Source: Rhizobium jaguaris (GTDB lineage: Bacteria; Pseudomonadota; Alphaproteobacteria; Rhizobiales; Rhizobiaceae). Taken from it: a stretch of 64,000 bases of DNA. Every line of letters starts with the position of its first letter. Position 1 is the stretch's first letter. The stretch lies in contig NZ_CP032695.1 of NCBI RefSeq assembly GCF_003627755.1, forward strand, positions 930,001 to 994,000. The letters run 5' to 3'. The notes beneath the pieces were generated by a model. The model saw only the letters and a list, made by a program, of their open reading frames with translations, did no database searches and was not told where the DNA came from. Shown here piece after piece: positions 7,822 to 17,066 of this stretch. The position numbers and the translations under genes are program-made.

Positions 7822-8994
7822 ATGGTCACTCTGGCGAGCATTGAACCACTGCTTCCCGAAAGCAATAGAGACTTGGAAGATCTCGCAATCGAGCTGACCT
7901 CGGCGGCCAACCGCTTCGCAGCACGGCTGCATCCCATTATGCGGGCGTCGGTGGGTGACCTCGTGCGCTCGATGAATTGCTATTATTCAAATCTCATCGA
8001 AGGACACAATACACTTCCTATAGACATCGATCGCGCAATGGCAGGCGAGTATGCGGGAGAGCCAGAGAAGCGGAACCTTCAACTTGAAGCACGCGCGCAT
8101 ATTGAAGTGCAGCAGCTGATCGATAGAAGTGAGATGCCCTTTTCCGTCCTGTCGCTCGAAGGCATCTGCTGGATGCATGGAGAGTTCTGCCGGCGGCTTC
8201 CGGATGAGTTGTTGATCGTCCGCAATCCAGATACTGGCGAAGAGATCAAAATGGTTCCCGGGCAGCTCAGAACGGGGCATGTGAAGGTGGGTGACCATAT
8301 TGCCCCTGAGCCTGAAATGATCGAACCCCTCATTGCGAGGTTCGTTGAAGCTTATTCTTTCAAGATGCTTTCCAAGCTGCAGAAGATTATCGGGGTTGGC
8401 GCATCCCACCATCGTCTCGCATGGATCCATCCGTTTTTTGACGGGAATGGGCGTGTCTCGCGGTTATTTTCGCATGCTCTTTTAAGAGAGCTTGAGATTG
8501 GCTCAGAACTGTGGTCGGTGTCACGAGGCCTCGCTAGAAACGTTGCCGATTACAAACGCCTGCTCGCACAAGCCGATCAACCCAGGCGTGGGGATCTGGA
8601 CGGGCGCGGGAATCTCACGCAAGCCGGCTTAACCGAATTTACCGTCTTCTTCCTGTCGTGCTGCTTGGATCAGGTCACATTTATGGAGGAACTTCTCAAG
8701 CCAGAGGAGCTGCTGAACCGCGTAGAGGTATGGTGCAACGAGGAAGTTCAAATGCAACGGCTTCCAAGGGGAAGCTGGCCGCTATTGCGTGAAGCCATTC
8801 TTGCGGGTGAATTTGCGCGCTCACAAGTACAAGCTCTTACAGGGTATCAGGAGCGGCAGGGCCGAACGGTCTTATCCAGCTTGCTAGACTGCGGTGTCCT
8901 CACATCGCCCAGCCCGAAAGGAAAAGTCCGTCTTGGTTTCCCGATCGACATAATCGAACGTTGGCTTCCGCGTCTGTACCCCGCCGTTCGTTAG
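7822..8994 (+). CDS. Fic domain protein with N-terminal autoinhibitory helix
   Basis: A 390-residue Fic enzyme. The catalytic motif HPFFDGNGRVSR begins at His203, with all residues needed for nucleotide transfer (usually AMP from ATP onto a target hydroxyl). An inhibitory motif of the S/TxxxE(G/N) type is present near the N-terminus (Ser56 to Glu60-Gly61 in SNLIEG), so this is a class II Fic with an intramolecular inhibitory helix. The C-terminus (about 290-390) has a winged-helix look (ILAGEFARSQVQALTGY). No antitoxin partner lies beside it. Targets cannot be told from sequence. It is intact, unlike most neighbours in this scrapyard. Confidence 0.93.
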   Translation: MVTLASIEPLLPESNRDLEDLAIELTSAANRFAARLHPIMRASVGDLVRSMNCYYSNLIEGHNTLPIDIDRAMAGEYAGEPEKRNLQLEARAHIEVQQLIDRSEMPFSVLSLEGICWMHGEFCRRLPDELLIVRNPDTGEEIKMVPGQLRTGHVKVGDHIAPEPEMIEPLIARFVEAYSFKMLSKLQKIIGVGASHHRLAWIHPFFDGNGRVSRLFSHALLRELEIGSELWSVSRGLARNVADYKRLLAQADQPRRGDLDGRGNLTQAGLTEFTVFFLSCCLDQVTFMEELLKPEELLNRVEVWCNEEVQMQRLPRGSWPLLREAILAGEFARSQVQALTGYQERQGRTVLSSLLDCGVLTSPSPKGKVRLGFPIDIIERWLPRLYPAVR

Positions 8995-9396
8995 TAGTCT
9001 TAGCCATAAAATTCTTGCTTCAGGATCGATCGGAGGAGGCACCTTCAAAAGAAATTTTTACTTTTGGCCTCCTGTGACCTTTAAAGTGGCGATCTTGATG
9101 CTTACTATCTCTCAGTAGTTGTATCGGGTGCCGGGGTTGCGCACCACGATACAGACGGCCGGCCTTTGCGGCGAGATTCCTCACCGACTCGTGCTTGGCG
9201 CGCCCATAGATAATGGAAACGGACGATGAGCACCACACTTCGGGCTGCCCCACCACGAGTTTCGACAAGGGTGACAAGCGACGCTCCGTTCCTTCGTCAA
9301 ATGCATCTGCCGCGAAGCGCAATGTCTCCTCAGAATCATCCGTGAGGAAAGCCGGTCGTGGAGGTTCAATGGCAGCATTGGAGGCGAAGGATTGCA
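8995..9396. other. Interval between fic and the GH3 gene, no gene seen
   Basis: Open frames on both strands here have no recognisable domain or start signal. The convergent orientation of its neighbours (fic on plus, GH3 on minus) means it should hold transcription stops, but I see no strong hairpin with a T tract. Confidence 0.45.
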
Positions 9397-11757
9397 TCAA
9401 GCGGAAATCCTTTCTGTCCTCCGATTCAGCGTGTCGAAAAGCGCGGTGATATCAGCTTCGTTGATCGCGTCACCGACATACCAGCTCAGGGTATCGTAGA
9501 AGCCCAGGAAAGAGCCGTTGAGCTTTTCGAGGATGGCTATCGCTTCCTCGCCGGAGATGCGGAGCTTCCTCGCCAGTAATTCTGTCAACGCAGGTATCGC
9601 CAATTCATTCGCGAAAACCAGCGCTGGCGGCGAAAGCGCGGAGAGGGCTGCCGGAGGGAAGCGCTCGGAACGGCAAGCGAGTCGGCTTTCGAGGCGGATA
9701 TCCCGCGAGGAAGCCGCCGCTTCGATAATGAAAGCTTCCGCATCGAGCACCCATGTGCCGCGCGCGGTATCGAAATATTGGAAATCTCGCGCGGAAAGCG
9801 TCAGGGTCACAACCTTGGCTTCGCCTGGTTGAAGCTCGACCTTGGCAAAAACCTTGAGTTCCCTGATTGGCCGCCGGAGGCCTGGCTTGACTGGGCGAAC
9901 GTAAAGCTGGACGATTTCCTTGCCGGCCACCGTGCCGATGTTGCGGATGGTGACGCTGGCGGCGCAGCCCATTGAAGGGCCGATCTCCTGTCTGTCGAGA
10001 ACCATACTCTCATAGGAGAAAGTCGTGTAGCTAAGGCCATGGCCGAACGCGAACAACGGCGTGACAGCCTTGAGGTCGTAGAAGCGGTAGCCGACGAATA
10101 TTCCTTCGCTGTAGACATGTCGCCCATTCTCGCCGGGATAAGTGTGCCAGCCGGGAATCTCTTCGATGCGGACGGGCATCGTCGTGGTCAGTTTTCCGCA
10201 AGGGTTCTGTTCGCCGAACAGAACCCGGGCAATGGCCTCGCCGCCGCCCTGGCCGGGATAAAAGCAGGCCAGCACGGCCTGTGTGGCATCCAGCCATGAC
10301 ATTTCGACCGCATCCGGCATGGTGAGAACGACGATGACCTTCCGGCCGGCCCCAGCGAGCGAGCGGATCAGTCGGTCGTGGCCGGCGGCCAGTTTCAGGG
10401 TGTCGCGATCATTGCCTTCGCCGTTGCGTGACTTCTCGTTCTCGGTGAAGACGATGATTGCGTCCGCCGTCGTTGCGGCATCGACAACGGCTCGCGTTTC
10501 ATTCTCCGTCGGAGCACGCCCCGCGGTCGGGAAAGGCACATGACGAACCTTCAGATGTTCTCCTGCACGTGCTGCGATCCGCGTGAAGGGGCTGTCAACG
10601 CGATAGGGATTGGTCGTCGCCGACCCGGATCCTTGGATCGTCGGGACCAGGGCGCCATCGCCAACAACGAGTATCTCGCTGATCGCAGCCGCATCGAGCG
10701 GCAGCGTCTGCTGTTCGTTGCGCAGCAGCACGATGGATTCTGCTGCAATCTGTTGGGCGAGGGCGTGGTGGTGGTCCAGATCGACAGGGGCTGCAGGCAT
10801 CTTGTTGGCGTGACAGCGGCGGGCGAGTTCGATAACCCGCTCACAGGCCCGATCGAGTATGTCGTCGGCCACCTTGCCATCTTCGATAGCCAACAGAAGC
10901 CGTGCCTTGCGGGGTTTGCTTTCCGGCATGTCGAGGTCCGTACCTGCTTCAAGCGATGCGGGCCGATCCTTGATGGCGTGCCAGTCAGACAGGACAAGCC
11001 CGTCATATCCCCATTCATCCCTCAGGATGTGTTTCAGCAACCATTGGTTTTCCGACGCTTGAACGCCGTTCACCGGATTATACGCGCTCATTACGGTCCA
11101 GGGCGGGCTCTTTAGGATCGCCCGCTCGAAGCCGGCGAGATAGATCTCCCGCAGAGCCCGCTCATCTACATCGGAACTGGTCGTCGTTCGCTCGATTTCC
11201 GAGTTGTTGCAGGCAAAATGCTTCAGCGAGGCACCTATGCCGTTGTCCTGCAGACCGGAAATCAGAGCGGCGGCAAGGTCGCCGTTGATGACCGGATCCT
11301 CCGAGTAATATTCATAGGCGCGGCCGGCGAGCGGCGTTCGCCGTGTGTTGATACCCGGTCCGAGCAGGAGATGGATCCCCAGGCTGCGGCATTCGAGAGC
11401 AAGCGCTACGCCCATGCGATACAGCAGGTCCACATCCCAGGAACAGCCGACGAGATTGCCGTTCGGAAAGCATGTGGCTGGTCGCGTCGTGCCGAACATG
11501 CCGCCTTTATCGTCGGCTTGTTGGTTGATCAGGTCGAGGAATGCGGCGAGGCTTTCCTCATCACCGGTGCCGGCATCTATCTGGGTTGTCGAGTAGCGCA
11601 CGCCGTAGGTGCCATCCGTCATCAGAATCGAGTCGATCCCCAGCCTTTCGATTGCGGCTGTTCTCCAGAGGCCTTGGCCACTGACGAGAGCGACTTTCTC
11701 ATTCGTGGTCATGGAGGTGACCAGCGATCGGATCTCCCCGTCGTCCGCCCCGGGCAT
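9397..11757 (-). CDS. Glycoside hydrolase family 3 (beta-glucosidase-like)
   Basis: A 786-residue retaining glycosidase. The ATG at 11757 is chosen over an ORF extension to 11799 because GAGGA lies nine bases upstream. The GH3 N-terminal barrel spans about residues 10-300 with LLLGPGINTRRTPLAGRAYE, the substrate Lys-His pair in SLKHFACNN, and the nucleophile Asp in LVLSDWHA. The GH3 C-terminal sandwich (about 330-560) carries the FPTAGRAP and YPGQGGGEAIARVLFGEQNP regions, followed by a fibronectin-III-like domain (about 590-660) and a helical tail of about 80 residues. No signal peptide is seen, so it probably acts in the cytoplasm on an imported glycoside. It is the last gene of the ABC-transporter operon, 51 bases after the MarR gene. 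Confidence 0.94.
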   Translation of the reverse strand: MPGADDGEIRSLVTSMTTNEKVALVSGQGLWRTAAIERLGIDSILMTDGTYGVRYSTTQIDAGTGDEESLAAFLDLINQQADDKGGMFGTTRPATCFPNGNLVGCSWDVDLLYRMGVALALECRSLGIHLLLGPGINTRRTPLAGRAYEYYSEDPVINGDLAAALISGLQDNGIGASLKHFACNNSEIERTTTSSDVDERALREIYLAGFERAILKSPPWTVMSAYNPVNGVQASENQWLLKHILRDEWGYDGLVLSDWHAIKDRPASLEAGTDLDMPESKPRKARLLLAIEDGKVADDILDRACERVIELARRCHANKMPAAPVDLDHHHALAQQIAAESIVLLRNEQQTLPLDAAAISEILVVGDGALVPTIQGSGSATTNPYRVDSPFTRIAARAGEHLKVRHVPFPTAGRAPTENETRAVVDAATTADAIIVFTENEKSRNGEGNDRDTLKLAAGHDRLIRSLAGAGRKVIVVLTMPDAVEMSWLDATQAVLACFYPGQGGGEAIARVLFGEQNPCGKLTTTMPVRIEEIPGWHTYPGENGRHVYSEGIFVGYRFYDLKAVTPLFAFGHGLSYTTFSYESMVLDRQEIGPSMGCAASVTIRNIGTVAGKEIVQLYVRPVKPGLRRPIRELKVFAKVELQPGEAKVVTLTLSARDFQYFDTARGTWVLDAEAFIIEAAASSRDIRLESRLACRSERFPPAALSALSPPALVFANELAIPALTELLARKLRISGEEAIAILEKLNGSFLGFYDTLSWYVGDAINEADITALFDTLNRRTERISA

Positions 11758-11808
11758 GGTGTGTCTTCCTCTGTCTGAGTGAATGGGCGCGAACCGCATG
11801 TGATGCCG

Positions 11809-12240
11809 TCAACAAATCTTCTGGAGCAGTTCCATCAGCATCATGCGCTCCGCAGCTGTCAACGGTCCTAGAGTCTCTTGCGAAATCTCCAGCGCGATGG
11901 AGAGATTGCGGTCCACCGTGGCTTCACCTTCGTCGGTCAATGTAAGGACCAGCCGTCGTGCATCTGCTGGGTCAGGTGCCGTGTGCACTAGGCCGCGCTT
12001 GACGAGGCGGTCAACGACCCCCTTGATAGTCGCCATGTCCATCGCTGTTTCGCGACCGAGATTGCCTTGCGAACAGGGTTGCAGATCCCTCAGCTTGACG
12101 AGCGCCGCCCATTGGGTCGTCGTCAGCTTCTCGGAGATCAGGCTGGCGAAGATCGACACGTGGCGCTGGTTGGCTTGGCGCAGGAAGAAGCCGATCTGTT
12201 CCCCCAGCGCATATTGTGTCTGATCCGGTTTTGCTGCCAT
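11809..12240 (-). CDS. MarR family transcriptional regulator (first copy)
   Basis: A 143-residue winged-helix repressor-type protein. Start at ATG 12240 is preferred because AAGGGG lies seven bases upstream; an ATG at 12288 (with GAGAGA upstream) would add 16 residues. It resembles the NicR-like protein encoded at 31113 in length and pattern: QIGFFLRQANQRHVSIF, MATIKGVVDRLVKRGLV recognition-helix region, DARRLVLTLTDEG wing and LTAAERMMLMELLQKI at the end. It lies between the hydrolase and GH3 genes of the importer operon and is probably an autoregulator responding to an aromatic or heteroaromatic ligand, which is inference. Confidence 0.9.
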   Translation of the reverse strand: MAAKPDQTQYALGEQIGFFLRQANQRHVSIFASLISEKLTTTQWAALVKLRDLQPCSQGNLGRETAMDMATIKGVVDRLVKRGLVHTAPDPADARRLVLTLTDEGEATVDRNLSIALEISQETLGPLTAAERMMLMELLQKIC

Positions 12241-12342
12241 GCCTGCACCCCTTGATTCTCGGGCCGTGTCCTTGAGTGGAATGTCCATCTTGTCTCTCAA
12301 CCGAGGTTGTGGCTGCCGAACCGGGCAATCCGGATCGGCCCG

Positions 12343-12945
12343 TCATGCGGGCCATGAATCCAGAATGTCTTCAGTTGTTAAAATTTCAATCTGCTCCGAG
12401 AATCTCGGCGCGAGACGCGTCAGCACCGTTTCGTGCGCCACCATTTCACCACTGGCCAGAGCGTCGCTGACTAGGATCACCCTGTAGCCGAGATCGACCG
12501 CATCCAGTGCGCTGGCATAGACGCAGACATCCGTTTCTACGCCGGTGAATACGATCGTATCGACGCCCGTGGCATCAACACGATCGCCAAAGCCGGGAGC
12601 GCCGAAAATGGAATAGGTTTCCTTGTCGACGATTGACCCCGGCTGCACCAACGCAGCCAGCGGCGCGACGAGATCCAGCATCGCCGGATCGAGTTCGTCC
12701 AGGGTCACCTTCTTCCAGCGCTCGTAATAGGCTTGCCACCGGCCCTTGGCGTCCTTGGGTCGCTGAGCGGGAATGAAGCGGGCAAAGACCGTGCTTTCAG
12801 GACGAGCTTTCGCAAGCCGCTGGACATTCGGCACGATGCCTGCGAGGGCCGGCGTGAACCAGGCCGTTTCTTCGGCGAAAAGCCGTTGCATGTCGATGGC
12901 GACATGCAACGTGTTCCCGGACAACGGCGCCCTTGTCATCATCAA
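12343..12945 (-). CDS. Isochorismatase-fold cysteine hydrolase
   Basis: A 200-residue hydrolase of the isochorismatase-like superfamily (amide or ether bond cleavage through a cysteine). The triad can be placed as Asp in LHVAIDMQRLF, Lys in SIVDKETYSIF and Cys in GVETDVCVYASALDA. It lacks the DxH metal-binding pair of nicotinamidases, so a PncA role is unlikely. The start overlaps the stop of the ABC ATPase gene (ATGA). A hydrolase with the same fold (NicF) acts in the nearby nicotinate pathway, but the two are not close copies. The substrate is unknown; in this operon an amide or ester of the transported compound is plausible. Confidence 0.87.
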   Translation of the reverse strand: MMMTRAPLSGNTLHVAIDMQRLFAEETAWFTPALAGIVPNVQRLAKARPESTVFARFIPAQRPKDAKGRWQAYYERWKKVTLDELDPAMLDLVAPLAALVQPGSIVDKETYSIFGAPGFGDRVDATGVDTIVFTGVETDVCVYASALDAVDLGYRVILVSDALASGEMVAHETVLTRLAPRFSEQIEILTTEDILDSWPA

Positions 12946-13991
12946 TCCAGAACGCAGACGGTGTGTTCCGGCGACCAGTTCAGCGTGACGCTGTCACCTT
13001 CCTTGAGGACGGTGCCGTCGCGGTTCTGAACGAAGAGTTTGAACGGCAGGCCGTCTTTGGTCTCCAGGAGGTAGGAGAGGACAGGACCGGCATAGATGAC
13101 CGTGGTGATGCGGGCCGAGAGGCTGTTGCCTTCACCAGTGCCGGCCGAGATCGACATCTTCTCTGGCCGCACTGCGAGCGTCACCTTCGCGCCGTTGGCA
13201 GGCAGAGGGCCTGCGCTGCGCACCGTCGTGCCGTCGGAAAGCCGCACCGCACCGTTCTCGACGGTTCCCATGAGGAAGTTGGAGTCGCCAAGGAATTCCG
13301 CTGCAAAGCGCGTCAGTGGCTTTTCATAGACCGTCTCGGGCGCGCCGATCTGAACGATGCGACCCTTGTCGAGAATGGCCACCTTGTCGGAAAGCGTCAG
13401 CGCTTCTTCCTGGTCGTGGGTGACGAATATCGTCGTCAGGCCGCTCTCCCGCTGGATCCGCAGCAATTCGACCTGCATCTCCTGCCGCAGCCTGCGGTCG
13501 AGCGCGGACAGCGGCTCGTCAAGCAGCAGCACGCTCGGCTTGATGACAATGGCGCGTGCCAGTGCAACCCGCTGTTGCTGGCCGCCCGAAAGCTGCTTTG
13601 GCATGCGGTTGCCAAAGCCCGGCAGGCGCACCATTTCCAGGGCGCGATCAACTTCCTTGCGGGCTGCTGCACTCTTGATGCCGCGCCGCTCGAGACCGAA
13701 GGCCACGTTCTGAGCAATCGTCATGTGCGGGAACAGCGCGTAGGACTGGAACATCATGCCGATGTTGCGACCCCATACAGGTACGTTCGTGACATCCCTA
13801 CTGCCGATGGTCACCACACCCTGGTTGGGCTTGATGAAGCCGGCGATGATGCGCAGGAGCGTCGTCTTGCCGGAGCCCGAGGGGCCGAGAAGGCTGGTGA
13901 ACGAGCCCTCTAGGAATTCGGTAGTGATATCGGCCAGAACCGGCGTGGTGCCGTAGGTCTTGGCGACGGAATTGACGTTAACGTTTGTCAC
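12942..13991 (-). CDS. ABC importer ATP-binding protein (PotA-like)
   Basis: A 349-residue ATPase of the spermidine/putrescine/Fe-type (POT) importer class. Walker A is GPSGSGKTT (about residues 36-44), the Q-loop is FQSYALFPHM, the signature is LSGGQQQRVALARA, Walker B is VLLLDEPLSALD and the switch His is in FVTHDQEEA. The C-terminal TOBE domain (about 240-349) follows, as in PotA. It starts inside the end of the second permease gene (14-base overlap). Confidence 0.95.
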   Translation of the reverse strand: MTNVNVNSVAKTYGTTPVLADITTEFLEGSFTSLLGPSGSGKTTLLRIIAGFIKPNQGVVTIGSRDVTNVPVWGRNIGMMFQSYALFPHMTIAQNVAFGLERRGIKSAAARKEVDRALEMVRLPGFGNRMPKQLSGGQQQRVALARAIVIKPSVLLLDEPLSALDRRLRQEMQVELLRIQRESGLTTIFVTHDQEEALTLSDKVAILDKGRIVQIGAPETVYEKPLTRFAAEFLGDSNFLMGTVENGAVRLSDGTTVRSAGPLPANGAKVTLAVRPEKMSISAGTGEGNSLSARITTVIYAGPVLSYLLETKDGLPFKLFVQNRDGTVLKEGDSVTLNWSPEHTVCVLD

Positions 13992-14757
13992 GGGTTTCTC
14001 CGGGCTTGGCGAAGCGCGCGAAAATCAGGATCACGGTCATCGAGCCGAGCAGAAGTACGGTCGAGATCGCATTGATTTCGGGGGTGAAGCCCTTGCGGAT
14101 CGAGGAGTAGATCTGAACCGGCAGCGTGGTGAAGCCGGGCGTTGCGAGGAAATAGGAAATCACGAACTGGTCGAGCGAGACCGCGAAAGCAAACAGGGCA
14201 GCACCCAGGATGCTAGGGTAGAGCAGCGGCAAGGTGACGGAGAAGAACGCATGGACGGGGGTGGACCCCAGGCTCATGGCTGCCTCTTCGAGATCAGCCC
14301 GGATTGTCCGGAAGCCGGTTCCAACCACCAGCACCACATAAGGGATGGCAAGCGCGACATGGCCGATGATGATCGCGTGCATGCCGCGACCGATACCCGT
14401 CCAGTAGAAGAAGATCAGCATCGCCGTGCCGGTGATCAGCCACGGAATGGCGATCGGCGGCAGCAGCATGATCTGCAGGAAGCTCTTGCCACGGAACGTG
14501 CTGCGCGACAGGGCAACGGATGCCATCGTGCCGAGCGCAGTCGCCACAGCAGCCGTAATGACGGCGATGATGATGCTGTTCATGCCCGCGGTGAGCAGGA
14601 TGTTGTTGTTCCAGAGCGCCTCATACCAGCGGGTCGAGAAGCTGAACGGCAGTTCGTAGAGCGGCGAGGCGTTGAAGCCCATTGCCATCATCACGAGGAT
14701 CGGCGTGTAGAGGAAGACCAGGACGGCGATCAGATAGAAACGACCAAGCGATGTCAT
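13978..14757 (-). CDS. ABC importer permease (PotC-like)
   Basis: A 259-residue inner-membrane protein with six predicted helices, starting at residues 7-24. The EAA loop is seen as EEAAMSLGSTPVHAFFSVTLPLL, the contact site for the ATPase. A very strong ribosome binding site (AAAGGAGGAAA) lies in the 15-base gap after the first permease gene. With its partner permease it forms the transmembrane pore. Confidence 0.94.
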   Translation of the reverse strand: MTSLGRFYLIAVLVFLYTPILVMMAMGFNASPLYELPFSFSTRWYEALWNNNILLTAGMNSIIIAVITAAVATALGTMASVALSRSTFRGKSFLQIMLLPPIAIPWLITGTAMLIFFYWTGIGRGMHAIIIGHVALAIPYVVLVVGTGFRTIRADLEEAAMSLGSTPVHAFFSVTLPLLYPSILGAALFAFAVSLDQFVISYFLATPGFTTLPVQIYSSIRKGFTPEINAISTVLLLGSMTVILIFARFAKPGETRDKR

Positions 14758-14772
14758 TCGGTGTTTCCTCCT

Positions 14773-15687
14773 TTAAGCTGCCGTGCCGCGGCGCAGGACG
14801 CCGGAGAACGTGCCGAAGATTGCAAGTACGACGGCGAGCAGCGTGAAGGACAGCGAGGCGCCGAGCGGCCAGTTGAAGGCTTGCGTGAACTGGTCCTCGA
14901 TGACGGTGCCCATGGTGACGCCGACGCGGCCGCCCAGAATTCGGGGTTCCATGAAGGACCCGATGACCGGGATGAAGGTCAATACGGCACCTGAGATGAG
15001 GCCGGGAGCAGCCATTGGCACGAGAATCTTGAAGAGAATTGTCCACCACCGCGCACCAAGGCTGGCGGCCGCTTCGATGATCGCGTCATCGATCGTAACC
15101 AGCGCGATATAGCAGGTGAGGATCATGTAAGGCAGATAACCATGTACCAGGCCGACGACGACCGCATAGCGCGTGTAAAGGAAGCCGATCGATCCGGCAT
15201 CCGGGAGAACCATGTGGAAGATGGTGTCAAGGAAACCGTTCTCGCGCAGCACCATCGTCCACGAAAAGATACGGACGAGGCCGTTTGTCCAGAATGGCAG
15301 AAGGATGAGGATGAGCAGCATCTCACGCGTCTTGCCGAAAGTGGAGCGAGCAAGCGCGACGGCTGCCAGAAAGCCGAACACGGCGCAGGCAAACGTCGTC
15401 CAGAAGCCGATCAGCAGGGACGTGAAGGCAATGCCAAGCAGATAGGGCTGGTCGATGAAGGCACGATACTGCTTCAGGGTGAGGACGATCGGCGCCTTGC
15501 CCATCGGGGTTGCCGCCATGAAGCTGAAGACCAGCATGGTCAGCAGCGGGAGAAAGACGGCAAGCGTCAGCCAGCCATAGGTCGGCATCAGCAGCGCCGT
15601 CGTCGACACCCAAGACGGAAGGGGACGCCGCACGCGCGGACCCGAAGATCCGCGCTCTGACGCCGATGTCAGATTGTCACTCTGCAT
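14773..15687 (-). CDS. ABC importer permease (PotB-like)
   Basis: A 304-residue inner-membrane protein. After a polar N-terminus of about 25 residues there are six hydrophobic segments, with the EAA motif IIEAAASLGARWWTILFKILVP between helices 4 and 5. The ATG overlaps the last 11 bases of the binding-protein gene, consistent with translational coupling. Length and helix layout match the PotB/PotH type. Confidence 0.94.
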   Translation of the reverse strand: MQSDNLTSASERGSSGPRVRRPLPSWVSTTALLMPTYGWLTLAVFLPLLTMLVFSFMAATPMGKAPIVLTLKQYRAFIDQPYLLGIAFTSLLIGFWTTFACAVFGFLAAVALARSTFGKTREMLLILILLPFWTNGLVRIFSWTMVLRENGFLDTIFHMVLPDAGSIGFLYTRYAVVVGLVHGYLPYMILTCYIALVTIDDAIIEAAASLGARWWTILFKILVPMAAPGLISGAVLTFIPVIGSFMEPRILGGRVGVTMGTVIEDQFTQAFNWPLGASLSFTLLAVVLAIFGTFSGVLRRGTAA

Positions 15688-16753
15688 AGAAGGCTTTCAC
15701 TTCCTGCCACAGGTTGTTGAAGGCTTCACGACGGTCATCCGGCAGAGCCGACATGATGCCCATGGTCTTCAGGTATTCCGGCTTGTGAACCTGGCGGCTC
15801 AGGTCGTCGGCCGGCAGGGCTGCAAGTGCCGCGGAGTTGGACGATGCCGGTGCGCCGACCTTGGTGGCCCATTCGAAATAGAAGCTCGGGTCGATCAGCC
15901 AGTTTGCGAAGGCCAGTGCGCCCTCGGCATTGGGAGCCGATGCCGGAATGCCGAGACCATCGACCCAGCCGATGCCGCCTTCCTTGGGAACGACGAAGTC
16001 GACAGGCAGCTTCGAATTGCGCTTGGAGCGGACCGAGCCGCCCGACCAGAAGAGCGAAAGGTCGAATTCCTTGGCTGCAAAGGACTTGTTCCACTGGTCT
16101 TCCGTCGACCACAGCAGCTTGACGTTCGGCTTGATGGACTTCAGCGCATCACGGACGGCATCGAGATCCTTCGGATTGTTCATGTCCTGACCGGTCATCA
16201 GGGCGCCGGCGGCTACGCAGATGATCGCGTCGTCGTCCATGGCAACGCGGCCTTTGTAGGCAGGATCCGCTAGAACCTTGTAGCTGTCCGGAACGGGCAT
16301 GCCGTCGCGGATGGCGAGCGAGGTCATGCCCCAGACCCACGGAACCGCATAGCCCTTGCCATCCTTCAGGAAGTTGGCGTTTGAGCGCAAATTGGCGTCG
16401 ATCGTGGTAGCGTTCGGAACCTTGCTGAAATCAATCGGCTGCAGGAGGTCTTCCGCGGTTGCCTGCGCGCAGCGCGCGGCGTTGAGAACGACGAGATCAT
16501 AGGCGCCCGGGTTGGTGCGCAGCTTGGTCAGCATTTCCGACTCGGAGCTGTAGTAGTCGTGGACGACCTCGATGCCGGTCTTCTCGGCAAAGGCCTTGAT
16601 CGACCAGGCTTCGTCAGTACCGTAACCCTGCCAGTTTAGAACCGTGATCTTACCGGCGGAAACGGCCATGCGCGGCATGGCCGAGAAGGCAGCGCCGGCA
16701 ATCACCGCTCCGGACATCAGCTTCAGCGTGTTGCGTCTTGTGATTTCAGTCAT
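15677..16753 (-). CDS. Periplasmic substrate-binding protein (PotD/POTE-like)
   Basis: A 358-residue extracytoplasmic solute receptor of the spermidine/putrescine-like cluster. Start at ATG 16753 is supported by AGAGGGG upstream. The N-terminus has a twin-arginine pattern (TRRNTLKLM) followed by a hydrophobic Ala/Gly segment and cleavage near AVSA, so Tat export is likely. Mature motifs include ITVLNWQGYGTDEAW and VPWVWGMTSLAIRD, typical of the family. It is the first gene of the operon and sets the specificity. Members bind polyamines, amino acids, opines or small organic cations, so the true ligand is open; a pyridine or its glycoside is my inference from context. Confidence 0.92.
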   Translation of the reverse strand: MTEITRRNTLKLMSGAVIAGAAFSAMPRMAVSAGKITVLNWQGYGTDEAWSIKAFAEKTGIEVVHDYYSSESEMLTKLRTNPGAYDLVVLNAARCAQATAEDLLQPIDFSKVPNATTIDANLRSNANFLKDGKGYAVPWVWGMTSLAIRDGMPVPDSYKVLADPAYKGRVAMDDDAIICVAAGALMTGQDMNNPKDLDAVRDALKSIKPNVKLLWSTEDQWNKSFAAKEFDLSLFWSGGSVRSKRNSKLPVDFVVPKEGGIGWVDGLGIPASAPNAEGALAFANWLIDPSFYFEWATKVGAPASSNSAALAALPADDLSRQVHKPEYLKTMGIMSALPDDRREAFNNLWQEVKAFYAE

Positions 16754-16863
16754 TTGGAACCCCTCTTGAAAATCCACTCTTGTCAACGGCCGCGGCGGCA
16801 GCCGGCGACCTCAGGCTTCACGAAAATCACCGGCAGCCCGCCTATCAAAAAGCGCGCCATATG

Positions 16864-16876
16864 ATTTGTATGCAAA
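16864..16876. promoter_or_regulatory. Candidate operator, copy 1 (ATTTGTATGCAAA)
   Basis: A 13-base sequence identical to one at 17067-17079. The arms TTTG and CAAA are inverted around TATG, the look of a site for a dimeric winged-helix repressor of the GntR or MarR type. It lies about 110 bases upstream of the binding-protein start. Confidence 0.5.
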
Positions 16877-17066
16877 CTAAATCGATGAGAGGCTAACAAC
16901 TTGGTCACGCCCAATTCGAACGCAAGGGTTCTCCCAGAGCCTTTCGGCACCGCGTCAAAATCCAAGCTATCCTGTCAGGCGCTGTCGTTATAAAGTTGCC
17001 ATCGCGAGCCGGTCGCTCCCGATATGCAATTCCGTTCAACCCTCATGCTCTTCCGGCAGTTTTTTT

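Noticed and set aside
9020..9400. 126-codon minus-strand frame between fic and the GH3 gene
   Set aside because: No family resemblance, no ribosome binding site, and competing frames of similar length overlap it.
12343..12945. Nicotinamidase (PncA) reading of the isochorismatase-fold hydrolase
   Set aside because: The Asp, Lys and Cys triad is present, but the DxH metal-binding motif needed by nicotinamidases is not seen.
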